Source of the DNA: a virus | IMG/VR virus record: IMGVR_UViG_3300025305_003741 | Location: 1-21,666 of that record | Direction: 5' to 3' (one strand) | Length of the DNA stretch: 21,666 nt | Shown: piece after piece, positions 1-5,089 of the stretch | Layout: the number at the start of each line of letters is the position of its first letter | How positions within the stretch are numbered: position 1 is the first letter of the stretch | Notes under the pieces: model-generated | What the model saw: the letters and a program-made list of their open reading frames with translations, nothing else | The model's database searches: none | Told to the model about the DNA's origin: nothing | Program-made: the position numbers and the translations under genes

Positions 1-154
1 ATATTATCTTGAGCTCAACTGTGAAAAAGATATGATTCTTATTATATCCCAACAGATCCGGTAAACCAAAAGAGGCTGAAGATTCAAGGCGAGTCCACTT
101 AATTTGTGGTGTAGATTTTTTCAAATCATGCCACAATTTAGTTTCTGGTCTCAT
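1..154 (-). CDS. PD-(D/E)XK (VRR-NUC/resolvase-like) nuclease, partial
   Basis: The reading frame opens at ATG 154 and runs off the left edge of the window, so only about 51 residues are visible. They carry the pattern of a small PD-(D/E)XK nuclease: Glu24 in an R-L-E segment, the sequence SFGLPDLLG with Asp33, and VELK with Glu47 and Lys49. This spacing fits VRR-NUC or Holliday-junction-resolvase-like phage enzymes, which cut branched or damaged DNA in recombination. It is the last visible gene of a leftward run and lies 24 nt after the preceding gene. The missing C-terminus prevents a firmer family call. The nuclease fold is inferred from the motif alone. Confidence 0.6.
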   Translation of the reverse strand, partial: MRPETKLWHDLKKSTPQIKWTRLESSASFGLPDLLGYNKNHIFFTVELKII

Positions 155-178
155 CCAATTTTTATGCTAACTGTGTTG

Positions 179-424
179 TTATACTTTTAACTTTGGTTTG
201 CTCATTTTCCAGGATTCCACAGTAGAAATTTCCAAAACAATTCGGTGGCTTTCCCTAGCTCCAATCACATTATTTTGCAAAAGGTAAATACTTTTTATGT
301 CAAAAAATCCATCTGGTGATCTAAACTCACCACGAGGTAATTTAACTTGAACCCTTGCACTTTGACACACAGGAGATTTCAAAAAATTTTCTAGTTGCTT
401 GGCTAGTTCTTTTCCGCTAATCAT
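179..424 (-). CDS. Conserved-looking small phage protein, unknown function
   Basis: An 81-residue protein. ATG 424 is preceded by GAGG about 8 nt upstream, so the start is good. It has a helical N-terminus, then a region with alternating hydrophobic residues (KLPRGEF, FDIKSIYLL, RIVLEIST) that suggests a small mixed alpha/beta or beta domain. There is no signal peptide, membrane segment or cysteine cluster; a single Cys is visible. It sits 3 nt after the NifU-type gene in the leftward operon and is probably co-translated with it. I do not recognise a family and assign no function. Confidence 0.7.
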   Translation of the reverse strand: MISGKELAKQLENFLKSPVCQSARVQVKLPRGEFRSPDGFFDIKSIYLLQNNVIGARESHRIVLEISTVESWKMSKPKLKV

Positions 425-427
425 ATA

Positions 428-769
428 TTATTCCTCTATCTTGTGTCTCACTAATTTTTCCCAATCAGGCTGTTTATCTTTTGGAAAATAGGGAGAGTAA
501 CCCTGCCCTTCAGCCTCCTCATCGTCCTGACCAACAATTGCTTTAACTTCTGGCACATAATGTTTCAAAGTATTCTCGACACCACGCTGCAAAGTAATCT
601 TTGACATCGCACAACCTGAACAGCTACCTGATAGTTTTAGAGTAGCCACGCCAGTATCGCCGGCAAAATCAATAAAACCAATAGCCCCATTATGAGCCGC
701 AACGGACGGAGCAACTTTCTCTTCCAAAACAGTCTTAATATCCTTAACAATCTCATCATGTCCTCTCAT
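428..769 (-). CDS. NifU C-terminal-domain (Nfu-type) Fe-S carrier
   Basis: This 113-residue protein is a single NifU C-terminal domain (Nfu family), which in cells assembles or carries a 4Fe-4S cluster between two protomers and passes it to client enzymes. The diagnostic segment is LSGSCSGCAMSKITLQRGVE, with the CxxC pair Cys50/Cys53. It is followed by the family-typical stretch LKHYVPEVKAIV. Residues 86-113 form a charged tail outside the usual domain. There is no IscU-like N-terminal or A-type domain, so it resembles minimal Nfu proteins. It overlaps the upstream gene by ATGA. A phage copy could support host Fe-S maturation or a phage Fe-S enzyme; that role is inference. Confidence 0.92.
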   Translation of the reverse strand: MRGHDEIVKDIKTVLEEKVAPSVAAHNGAIGFIDFAGDTGVATLKLSGSCSGCAMSKITLQRGVENTLKHYVPEVKAIVGQDDEEAEGQGYSPYFPKDKQPDWEKLVRHKIEE

Positions 770-954
770 TTTCTTACTAGTTTTCCTTCCCTAAAAGATT
801 TCACTTGTATATGTCCCTTCTTATTAAAGTAAGTACACCAACCACTAAACTTAGGGTACTTCAACAATAAGCTTTTGAAAAGTTTCTTCCAACTCATAGC
901 CTTCATAATCTCAGCTTCTCCACCTTCTTGAGTGACAGTATATTCATATCTCAT
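766..954 (-). CDS. Small basic protein, unknown
   Basis: A 62-residue basic protein. It starts in a TAATG overlap with the stop codon of the coiled-coil gene and ends in an ATGA overlap with the NifU-type gene, so translation is coupled on both sides. Its middle is aromatic and lysine-rich (KKLFKSLLLKYPKFSGWCTYF), and the C-terminus is GHIQVKSFREGKLVRK. It has one cysteine and no membrane segment. I do not recognise it. The double overlap is the best evidence that it is a real gene. Confidence 0.65.
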   Translation of the reverse strand: MRYEYTVTQEGGEAEIMKAMSWKKLFKSLLLKYPKFSGWCTYFNKKGHIQVKSFREGKLVRK

Positions 955-1376
955 TACATTCCAGACTTTCTCATTTGGTTTACCTTATCTTCAATCTGTG
1001 CTGCTAATTTTTTATTATCAGCCATAACTTCTAAATACTGTTGTTCTAGCCTATGATTTTCGTTTACTAAAAATTTATAGTCAGGCTTTTCAAAATAATC
1101 TTTGCTCTTTACAGTTTCAACTAAATCAGCAATTCTATTATAACACTCACTATTTTCTTTCCTTAACCTATCCATACTGTTCTGAAGTTCTTCAATCTTT
1201 TTCTTTGCATCTCTCATTTCAGGTGATGAGTCAATAGTAATGGTTTTAACAATTGTAAGTTCTCCCTCAGCTTCTTGGCGAGATTTATGCTCTGCATTAT
1301 ATTTATTTTTTAAATCCTCATTCTCTTGGGCTAGTATTTCCACGAGATCAGGATAGGCTTTTTCCTTTATTGTCAT
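954..1376 (-). CDS. Coiled-coil protein, first gene of a leftward operon
   Basis: A 140-residue, highly charged protein with heptad-like spacing of Leu, Ile and Val from about residue 12 to the end, predicted as one or two long coiled coils broken near residues 45-52 and 92-100. It has no signal peptide and no recognisable enzymatic motif. It is the promoter-proximal gene of the operon that also carries the NifU-type and nuclease genes. A sigma70-like promoter ends 6 nt before its ATG, so the transcript may be leaderless. Possible roles such as scaffold or oligomerisation partner are guesses; no function is assigned. Confidence 0.7.
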   Translation of the reverse strand: MTIKEKAYPDLVEILAQENEDLKNKYNAEHKSRQEAEGELTIVKTITIDSSPEMRDAKKKIEELQNSMDRLRKENSECYNRIADLVETVKSKDYFEKPDYKFLVNENHRLEQQYLEVMADNKKLAAQIEDKVNQMRKSGM

Positions 1377-1397
1377 ACTTGCATTTTAGGATAACAT
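1370..1397 (+). promoter_or_regulatory. Weak sigma70-like promoter for the terminase small-subunit gene
   Basis: TTGTCA (1370-1375), a 16-nt spacer and TAACAT (1392-1397) precede the rightward ATG at 1414. It overlaps the leftward promoter almost completely, so the two would compete for polymerase. The match is moderate and the assignment is tentative. Confidence 0.3.
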
Positions 1398-1411
1398 TTG
1401 CTAAAAGTCAA
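1383..1411 (-). promoter_or_regulatory. Sigma70-like promoter for the leftward operon
   Basis: Read on the minus strand this is TTGACT (1411-1406), a 17-nt spacer, and TAAAAT (1388-1383). The A of the ATG at 1376 lies 7 nt past the -10 box, where transcription would normally start. The mRNA of the coiled-coil gene would therefore be leaderless or nearly so, which fits the absence of a Shine-Dalgarno sequence. Confidence 0.6.
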
Positions 1412-1413
1412 AC

Positions 1414-1947
1414 ATGGGTTTACCAAAAAGATTAACAGAAAAACAACGAAAATTCGCAGAACTTATCGTCTATAATGAAGGCAGAAAGACAGGAAGAGAT
1501 TGTGCTTTAGAAGCTGGATATGCCGAAGGAAGTGCAATGGTTGAGGCTAGTCGTTTGCAAAATCCTAAAAGATTCCCACTTGTTGCAATGTATATTGGTG
1601 AACTTAGACAAGAAGTTCAGAAAAAATATGCAGTAGATTATCAAAGACATATTGCAGAACTTGCAAAACTTCGTGATGATGCAGCAAAAAAGGGTGCTTG
1701 GAGTGCAGCCATTAATGCAGAACATATGAGAGGTAAGGCAGGAGGGCTTTACATTGAACAAAAAATTATAAGAACAGGCAAGTTAGAAGACTTGTCTGAA
1801 GAACAGTTAGATGCCGAACTCAAGAAGGTTATAGACGACTACTCCCCCATTTTAGAGGGAGTCGAAGTCAAAGAACTTAGAGAGAAGGTAAAACAAAAAA
1901 CCAAAGATACACGGCTGAAATTACTCCAACAAAAAGATAAAATTTAA
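1414..1947 (+). CDS. Terminase small subunit-like protein (Terminase_2 type)
   Basis: A 177-residue protein. Its N-terminus, LTEKQRKFAELIV followed by the ALEAGY motif and the ASRLQNPK segment, matches the helix-turn-helix region of Terminase_2/TerS-type small subunits, which bind the packaging site on phage DNA and direct the large subunit. The C-terminal half (about residues 60-177) is helical and charged, as expected for oligomerisation and large-subunit contact. It is one of only two rightward genes here, and no large terminase, portal or capsid gene follows; the next gene is convergent 9 nt away. Either packaging genes lie elsewhere, or this is a stand-alone TerS-like DNA-binding protein. 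No clear Shine-Dalgarno precedes the ATG. Confidence 0.75.
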   Translation: MGLPKRLTEKQRKFAELIVYNEGRKTGRDCALEAGYAEGSAMVEASRLQNPKRFPLVAMYIGELRQEVQKKYAVDYQRHIAELAKLRDDAAKKGAWSAAINAEHMRGKAGGLYIEQKIIRTGKLEDLSEEQLDAELKKVIDDYSPILEGVEVKELREKVKQKTKDTRLKLLQQKDKI

Positions 1948-1956
1948 AATCTTCCA

Positions 1957-2274
1957 TTATCCTATCCAATTATATTTAAAAGCAACACCATTGTAATTTA
2001 AACCAAATTGAGTCTTCCAACCCAAATGATTCAAAGTAACCTTAAAGGATTTTGTTAGTTTAAGATTATCAAATCCATACTTTTTAAAAGTATCTTTAAA
2101 TATCTTACTATATTCATCAAAATCTTCGTATTCCCTTTCGTCTGACCATCTTTGTTTAAGATAGTAAAGATTTTTAGAATTTTCCTCTAGACACTTATCT
2201 AGATTCTTTCTAACAACATTTAACTTTTCCTTTCTTTCTAATGGTAACTTATTTAACCAATCATTAAACACCAT
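1957..2274 (-). CDS. Small helical protein, unknown
   Basis: I start this 105-residue protein at ATG 2274 because AAGGAGA lies 6-7 nt upstream; a longer frame to 2310 would run further into the neighbouring gene. It is helical and charged in the first two thirds, and ends with an aromatic segment (LGWKTQFGLNYNGVAFKYNW). There is no signal peptide or cysteine motif. It overlaps the upstream gene by 11 nt, indicating coupled translation, and is convergent with the terminase-like gene. I do not recognise the family. Confidence 0.65.
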   Translation of the reverse strand: MVFNDWLNKLPLERKEKLNVVRKNLDKCLEENSKNLYYLKQRWSDEREYEDFDEYSKIFKDTFKKYGFDNLKLTKSFKVTLNHLGWKTQFGLNYNGVAFKYNWIG

Positions 2275-2476
2275 TATTTTTCTCCTTTCCTTTAAACATT
2301 GGAATTTCATAGTCGTAATTCATTTCTGAACTTGGACATCTCATATTCCAAACATCAAGTTTATTATATGCAGACAATAAATCCTTATCAGCATTCTTGT
2401 CTTGAATATAATTTTGTAAGATTTGAACAACTTCAAAACACTCTTCGGTCGTCATCACTATTTTATGTTTAGTCAT
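2264..2476 (-). CDS. Small protein, unknown
   Basis: A 70-residue protein starting at ATG 2476, preceded by AAAGGAAT about 7 nt upstream; in-frame upstream codons lack such a site. It opens with KHKIVMTTEECFEVVQILQNYI, a helix pair, and has a low-complexity C-terminus rich in Lys, Gly and Asn. The TATAAT box at 2501-2506 on the same strand may serve it. Function unknown. Confidence 0.6.
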   Translation of the reverse strand: MTKHKIVMTTEECFEVVQILQNYIQDKNADKDLLSAYNKLDVWNMRCPSSEMNYDYEIPMFKGKEKNNGV

Positions 2477-2503
2477 TTTTATTCCTTTCATTAGTATGGG
2501 ATT

Positions 2504-2531
2504 ATAAGGGAACAATAAGGCAGAAATAAGG
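2504..2531. repeat. Three ATAAGG repeats at 11-bp spacing
   Basis: ATAAGG occurs at 2504, 2515 and 2526, an exact 11-bp period close to one DNA turn. On the minus strand the left copy overlaps a TATAAT box (2506-2501) upstream of the gene starting at 2476. The phasing suggests protein binding on one DNA face; this is inference from spacing only. Confidence 0.35.
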
Positions 2532-2543
2532 CAAGAATTACTG

Positions 2544-2870
2544 TTATTCTATTTTAATCATCTTTTTTACACAAGCCCAAGGTATCATTGTTCTATCCCC
2601 AAATGTAATTTCCTTAGTGTCAGCATCTCTGTCGTATGATGCAAATACCTTAACGTGATGTCCATCTTTAGAAAACAACCAACCCTCATTAATGGGATTC
2701 GCTAGTTTCATTCGATGAAATTCTTTTTCATCAGCCCAACCTGAATCACTAATTATATCAATCCACTCAATCCGATATTTTGAATATGGGATGTCGTTTG
2801 GTTGTGTAGGTTCCACGAGTTTTCTTTTTCTTCTCGGTTTTCTTCTCTTGGGTTTTCTTTTCGTTGCCAT
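2544..2870 (-). CDS. Small protein with a very basic N-terminus, unknown
   Basis: A 108-residue protein from ATG 2870; the in-frame ATG at 2909 would extend it. Residues 1-18 are almost entirely Lys, Arg and Pro, suggesting nucleic-acid binding or a flexible arm. Residues 25-108 look like a compact domain with many Trp and Asp (IEWIDIISDSGWADEKEF, HHVKVFASYDRDAD, MIPWACVKKMIKIE). It is the first gene downstream of the iteron-like array and the T7-promoter-like motif. Its 5' part overlaps a second open frame (2767-2967) by about 100 nt. Which of the two frames is translated there, or whether both are joined by a frameshift, cannot be settled from sequence alone. Confidence 0.6.
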   Translation of the reverse strand: MATKRKPKRRKPRRKRKLVEPTQPNDIPYSKYRIEWIDIISDSGWADEKEFHRMKLANPINEGWLFSKDGHHVKVFASYDRDADTKEITFGDRTMIPWACVKKMIKIE

Positions 2871-2967
2871 AATAATAATCCGGGTTGTGTATCCGGTTGA
2901 ACATATCAAAGAAATTCTCTCCAGTCACCCTATAGTGATTTTTCAAAGGAAAATTTTTTTTATTCAT
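2767..2967 (-). CDS. Candidate overlapping small ORF
   Basis: A 66-codon frame whose first 37 residues (2967 to about 2857) look like real protein, including KNHYRVTGENFFDMFNRIHN and NPDYYYGN. It then runs through the same Lys-rich DNA as the next gene in another frame and stops at 2767. There is no good Shine-Dalgarno at 2967. It could be a separate short gene, or its N-terminal part could be joined to the 2544-2870 frame by a +1 shift in the A-rich stretch at about 2835-2865. Equally, the T7-like motif at 2928-2938 lies inside it, so it may be untranslated leader. Low confidence. Confidence 0.3.
   Translation of the reverse strand: MNKKNFPLKNHYRVTGENFFDMFNRIHNPDYYYGNEKKTQEKKTEKKKKTRGTYTTKRHPIFKISD
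2925..2947 (-). promoter_or_regulatory. T7-promoter-like motif
   Basis: On the minus strand the sequence TCACTATAGGG (2938-2928) is identical to the -8 to +3 core of the T7 RNA polymerase promoter, and +5/+6 also match; the upstream half from -16 to -9 mostly does not. It points leftward at the gene starting at 2870. Related but weaker TATAG-containing sites lie at about 3072 and 3153. No phage RNA polymerase gene is in the window. Confidence 0.3.
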
Positions 2968-2991
2968 AAAAAGTGCAGTAAAGCCCCTGTA

Positions 2992-3240
2992 TAGCATACA
3001 TTAGCATAAAAAAAGGATAAAAGATCACCAAGATCACCTTAGTGATCACCTCTAAACCATCAAAAAAGTGAGCTATAGTGTAATTATCACCCCATCACCC
3101 AAATCACCCCATCCTAGAAAAATAATTTTTAATTTTTAGAGTGGGAGCGTTCTATAGGTGATTTGGTGATAATCTAGGTTTTAAGCCATTTCTTGGGTGA
3201 TTTTGGGGTGATCTTTGGTGATCTCCTTATTTTAAGCCAC
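2992..3240. repeat. Mirror-symmetric ATCACC iteron-like array (non-coding)
   Basis: This intergenic stretch holds eleven exact copies of one hexamer. Six are ATCACC on the plus strand (starting 3024, 3033, 3045, 3086, 3094, 3103) and five are its complement GGTGAT (3157, 3165, 3196, 3207, 3217). The two halves mirror each other about position 3132: each has an inner cluster spaced 8-9 bp and an outer cluster spaced 9-12 bp, so the outer arms could pair as a long stem. The AT-rich centre (3110-3155) has no copy. A direct repeat TAGCATA (2992, 3002) and a repeat TTTTAAGCCA (3179, 3230) flank the array. An origin, partition or operator site are all possible; the function is inference. Confidence 0.8.
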
Positions 3241-3247
3241 TTTTTGG

Positions 3248-3562
3248 CTAAATCGGCGTTCCCTGGTCCTTGATCCGTACACCTTGGAGCTCGTCAGGTT
3301 TACCAAGGGGATAGGTCGGTTCAATCATGAACTGTTCCCCTGTAGCATCGTTGACACAGCCAAAGGCCAGCCAATCCCAGTTAAACTCTCCCTTGACGAC
3401 GAAATCCCAGGTCACGTCGTAGGTTCCGTTGTCCCTAGTTTGTAAAGTTAGCTCCTGCTTGCACGCTTCCATCGACTCAAAGGACCGCTGTAACTCGAAC
3501 GTCTGCTGCGTGGCAATCGGATCTTGTCCAATCAGGTAGGCCAATATCAGTATTTTAAACAT
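3248..3562 (-). CDS. Small exported protein, unknown
   Basis: A 104-residue protein beginning MFKILILAYLIG, a short hydrophobic start that may be a weak signal peptide or anchor. AAAGGAAAAC precedes ATG 3562. The body is polar with two cysteines (about 34 and 69) that could pair outside the cytoplasm, and a Trp-rich centre (VTWDFVVKGEFNWDWLAFG). The layout (hydrophobic start, Cys after a F/W-rich segment, second Cys in an F-x-C context) loosely resembles the exported peptide at 9619-9840. Codons are clearly GC-richer than in the genes further left, like the adjacent methyltransferase. Function unknown. Confidence 0.65.
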   Translation of the reverse strand: MFKILILAYLIGQDPIATQQTFELQRSFESMEACKQELTLQTRDNGTYDVTWDFVVKGEFNWDWLAFGCVNDATGEQFMIEPTYPLGKPDELQGVRIKDQGTPI

Positions 3563-3574
3563 GTTTTCCTTTCT

Positions 3575-3596
3575 ATTTAGGTATTATTTAGGTATT
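3575..3596. repeat. 11-bp tandem duplication
   Basis: ATTTAGGTATT occurs twice head to tail (3575-3585, 3586-3596). The duplication covers the stop codon of the 31-residue membrane peptide and the space before the ribosome-binding site of the next gene. It may have set the current stop codon or spacing; no wider meaning is evident. Confidence 0.7.
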
Positions 3597-3679
3597 AGGC
3601 TTAATATCCAAAGGGTCAAAATGAACCCAGCTATCCAAACACCAATAAATAATATTTTCTCTATTAAACGATTCTTCAT
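3584..3679 (-). CDS. 31-residue single-TM micro-protein
   Basis: ATG 3679 overlaps the stop codon of the preceding micro-gene (ATGA), so the two are translationally coupled. Residues 1-8 are basic (MKNRLIEK), and about 9-29 form one hydrophobic span (ILFIGVWIAGFILTLWILSL) ending PK. This composition is that of a short inner-membrane peptide, N-terminus probably inside. It lies between the methyltransferase gene and an exported-protein gene. It could be a small holin-like or regulatory membrane peptide; nothing in the sequence decides this. Confidence 0.55.
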   Translation of the reverse strand: MKNRLIEKILFIGVWIAGFILTLWILSLIPK

Positions 3680-3777
3680 TTCTTCTTCCTTAAAACATCT
3701 AGAAATAGCCAAAGGATGACTCCTCCAATTAGGCTCATCAATAGCAGCATTCCCATAGCTTTAATTATTATCAGCAT
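3676..3777 (-). CDS. 33-residue single-TM micro-protein
   Basis: ATG 3777 immediately follows the TAA (3780-3778) of the frame nested in the methyltransferase gene, and lies 17 nt inside the methyltransferase frame itself. The peptide is almost wholly hydrophobic (residues 1-26, including MGMLLLMSLIGGVILWLFL) with a basic C-terminal DVLRKKK, typical of one membrane span with the C-terminus inside. It overlaps the next micro-gene by ATGA. Its exact abutment to the nested frame is additional support that the nested frame is translated. Function unknown. Confidence 0.55.
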   Translation of the reverse strand: MLIIIKAMGMLLLMSLIGGVILWLFLDVLRKKK

Positions 3778-5089
3778 TTATGATTGCCCTTCCGATTTCT
3801 TCCGCGATTTGCGGGACGATAGCATTGCCCAATCCTTTAAGTCGGTGTACCCTGCCGAATACCCCATGAGCCACTCGACCCACATCGGGTTCAACGCTCC
3901 ACCACCCTTGATCCATTGTTCCTTGTTGTCCCTCGCTACTGTCTGTGGCAAAGAACTTCTGTGAGAGTTCACGACCGCTTTTCCTGAATCCTTCCAATCT
4001 CTCGCTGTGGGTGTCGGCCAGTTTCTCACTGCTAGTGTTAGAGGTGTTCCTCCCTGTTTGTATTTCTTGGTTCTCTCCGTTGCTGAATCCTGTGTTGGTG
4101 TCGGCCACATTAGATTCGGATGAGCTACTTGATCGTTGATGCTGATTGGCATTTTCTTTTCTAATTTCATCTTCATTCTTTTCTCGGAGCTCGGTCCTCT
4201 GTCGCAATGTGCGTCTGGAGTTCTCCACATCTTCATTTCTTCCAATCTCACTGCGTCGTCCAAGTTCAGACCAAATCTTTGTTTTCCATCCTTCGACAAT
4301 CTTCCCTGTGGAGTAATTCTCTCTGCTTTGTTGATGAATGTTTTTGCTCTCGGTGTCGGCCACATTCTTACTTCCCGATAGGTCTTGCCGTCTAAATTCA
4401 TTTCTTTGATTAGTTCGGGATTCTGTAATACTCCGAGTGTTGCTCTCTTCCCTAGACCTAGACTCCCATCTTTGTTGTTTCGGTTGATCTTTCTTAACGT
4501 TCCGTTCTTCGTCATTCTGAATCTGTCGTCTTTTCCAATTATCGCTCCCGCTCCTGCATCCGAGCTCACTGGAGTTGGTAGCAATGATCCAGACTCTTTC
4601 TCTCCGATGGGGAGCACCGACGCCTGCAGCTGGAATAATGAACGGTTGAACTTCGTATCCTTCACTTTCCAAGTCAGTGCACACAGCCTCGAAGACCACG
4701 CCGTCTTGGATGTTAATAATTCCTCTGACATTCTCGCCAATAACGAACCTCGGTTTGAATGCCTTGATAATGCGAAACATCTCTGGCCAGAGATGTCTGT
4801 CGTCACTCGTTCCTTTTTGTTTGCCTGCGACCGAGAACGGTTGGCACGGGAAACCTCCTGTGATGACATCGGGAGATGGAATTCCATCTGCCTCGAATCC
4901 TTCTTTCGTGATTTTTTTGACATCGTCATATATCTTAACTCCTTTCCAATGTTTTTGCAGCAACAGTTTGCAGTATTTGTCGATCTCGCAAAAGGCTACG
5001 GTTTCAAAATTTCCTGTTCGTTCTAGTCCTAAACTAAAACCTCCTATGCCACTAAAGAGATCTAGAATTTTTAATATGGGTTTTGTCAT
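3761..5089 (-). CDS. DNA (cytosine-5-)-methyltransferase
   Basis: This 442-residue enzyme transfers a methyl group from S-adenosylmethionine to cytosine C5 in DNA. Starting at ATG 5089, motif I is DLFSGIGGFS (10-19), motif IV GGFPCQPFS with catalytic Cys82, motif VI GENV (118-121), motif VIII HRRERVW (161-167), and the final motif GLGNAIVPQ (419-427). All key residues are present, so it is probably active. The target-recognition region between motifs VIII and X is long (about 230 residues), hydrophilic, and has repeated VADT/LADT segments. It overlaps the GcrA-like gene by 38 nt. A frame starting at 5188 exists, but motif I normally lies near the N-terminus. It may protect phage DNA or alter host gene control. 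A 383-codon frame is nested inside. Confidence 0.95.
   Translation of the reverse strand: MTKPILKILDLFSGIGGFSLGLERTGNFETVAFCEIDKYCKLLLQKHWKGVKIYDDVKKITKEGFEADGIPSPDVITGGFPCQPFSVAGKQKGTSDDRHLWPEMFRIIKAFKPRFVIGENVRGIINIQDGVVFEAVCTDLESEGYEVQPFIIPAAGVGAPHRRERVWIIATNSSELGCRSGSDNWKRRQIQNDEERNVKKDQPKQQRWESRSREESNTRSITESRTNQRNEFRRQDLSGSKNVADTESKNIHQQSRENYSTGKIVEGWKTKIWSELGRRSEIGRNEDVENSRRTLRQRTELREKNEDEIRKENANQHQRSSSSSESNVADTNTGFSNGENQEIQTGRNTSNTSSEKLADTHSERLEGFRKSGRELSQKFFATDSSEGQQGTMDQGWWSVEPDVGRVAHGVFGRVHRLKGLGNAIVPQIAEEIGRAIINADNN
3778..4929 (-). CDS. Nested overprinted gene inside the methyltransferase frame (repeated xPTP motifs)
   Basis: A 383-residue frame lying wholly inside the methyltransferase gene, same strand, shifted +1. 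AAAGGAG (4945-4939) stands 9 nt before ATG 4929, and the TAA abuts the next micro-gene's ATG. The protein is basic, with a CALTWKVKDTKFNRSLFQLQ segment (about 83-102), then five spaced motifs: LPTP (117), MWPTP (189), MWRTP (234), MWPTP (274) and NWPTPTARDWKDSG (303). It ends with LNPMWVEWLMGYSAGYTDL (346-364). From memory, proteins with this architecture occur in databases, usually called cytosine methyltransferase. No methyltransferase motif is in this frame. It may be a real overlapping gene or a conserved shadow of constrained DNA. Function unknown. Confidence 0.6.
   Translation of the reverse strand: MTMSKKSRKKDSRQMEFHLPMSSQEVSRANRSRSQANKKERVTTDISGQRCFALSRHSNRGSLLARMSEELLTSKTAWSSRLCALTWKVKDTKFNRSLFQLQASVLPIGEKESGSLLPTPVSSDAGAGAIIGKDDRFRMTKNGTLRKINRNNKDGSLGLGKRATLGVLQNPELIKEMNLDGKTYREVRMWPTPRAKTFINKAERITPQGRLSKDGKQRFGLNLDDAVRLEEMKMWRTPDAHCDRGPSSEKRMKMKLEKKMPISINDQVAHPNLMWPTPTQDSATERTKKYKQGGTPLTLAVRNWPTPTARDWKDSGKAVVNSHRSSLPQTVARDNKEQWIKGGGALNPMWVEWLMGYSAGYTDLKDWAMLSSRKSRKKSEGQS
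4939..4945 (-). promoter_or_regulatory. Ribosome-binding site of the nested frame
   Basis: AAAGGAG on the minus strand, inside the methyltransferase codons for Lys-Gly-Val after HW. It lies 9 nt before the ATG at 4929 of the nested frame. Few start sites in this window have so strong a match, and it has no purpose for the methyltransferase, whose start is about 150 nt upstream. Confidence 0.55.

Noticed and set aside
1507-1761. Minus-strand Cys-rich 84-codon frame opposite the terminase-like gene
   Set aside because: Cysteines derive from the complement of GCA/ACA codons; no start site; the plus frame has a clear family pattern.
3024-3222. ATCACC array as a CRISPR
   Set aside because: Repeats are hexamers in both orientations with irregular 2-35 bp spacing; no spacers of uniform length and no cas genes.
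3230-3245. AGCCA-CTTTT-TGGCT hairpin as a rho-independent terminator
   Set aside because: Only 5 bp, and there is no T run after it on either strand.
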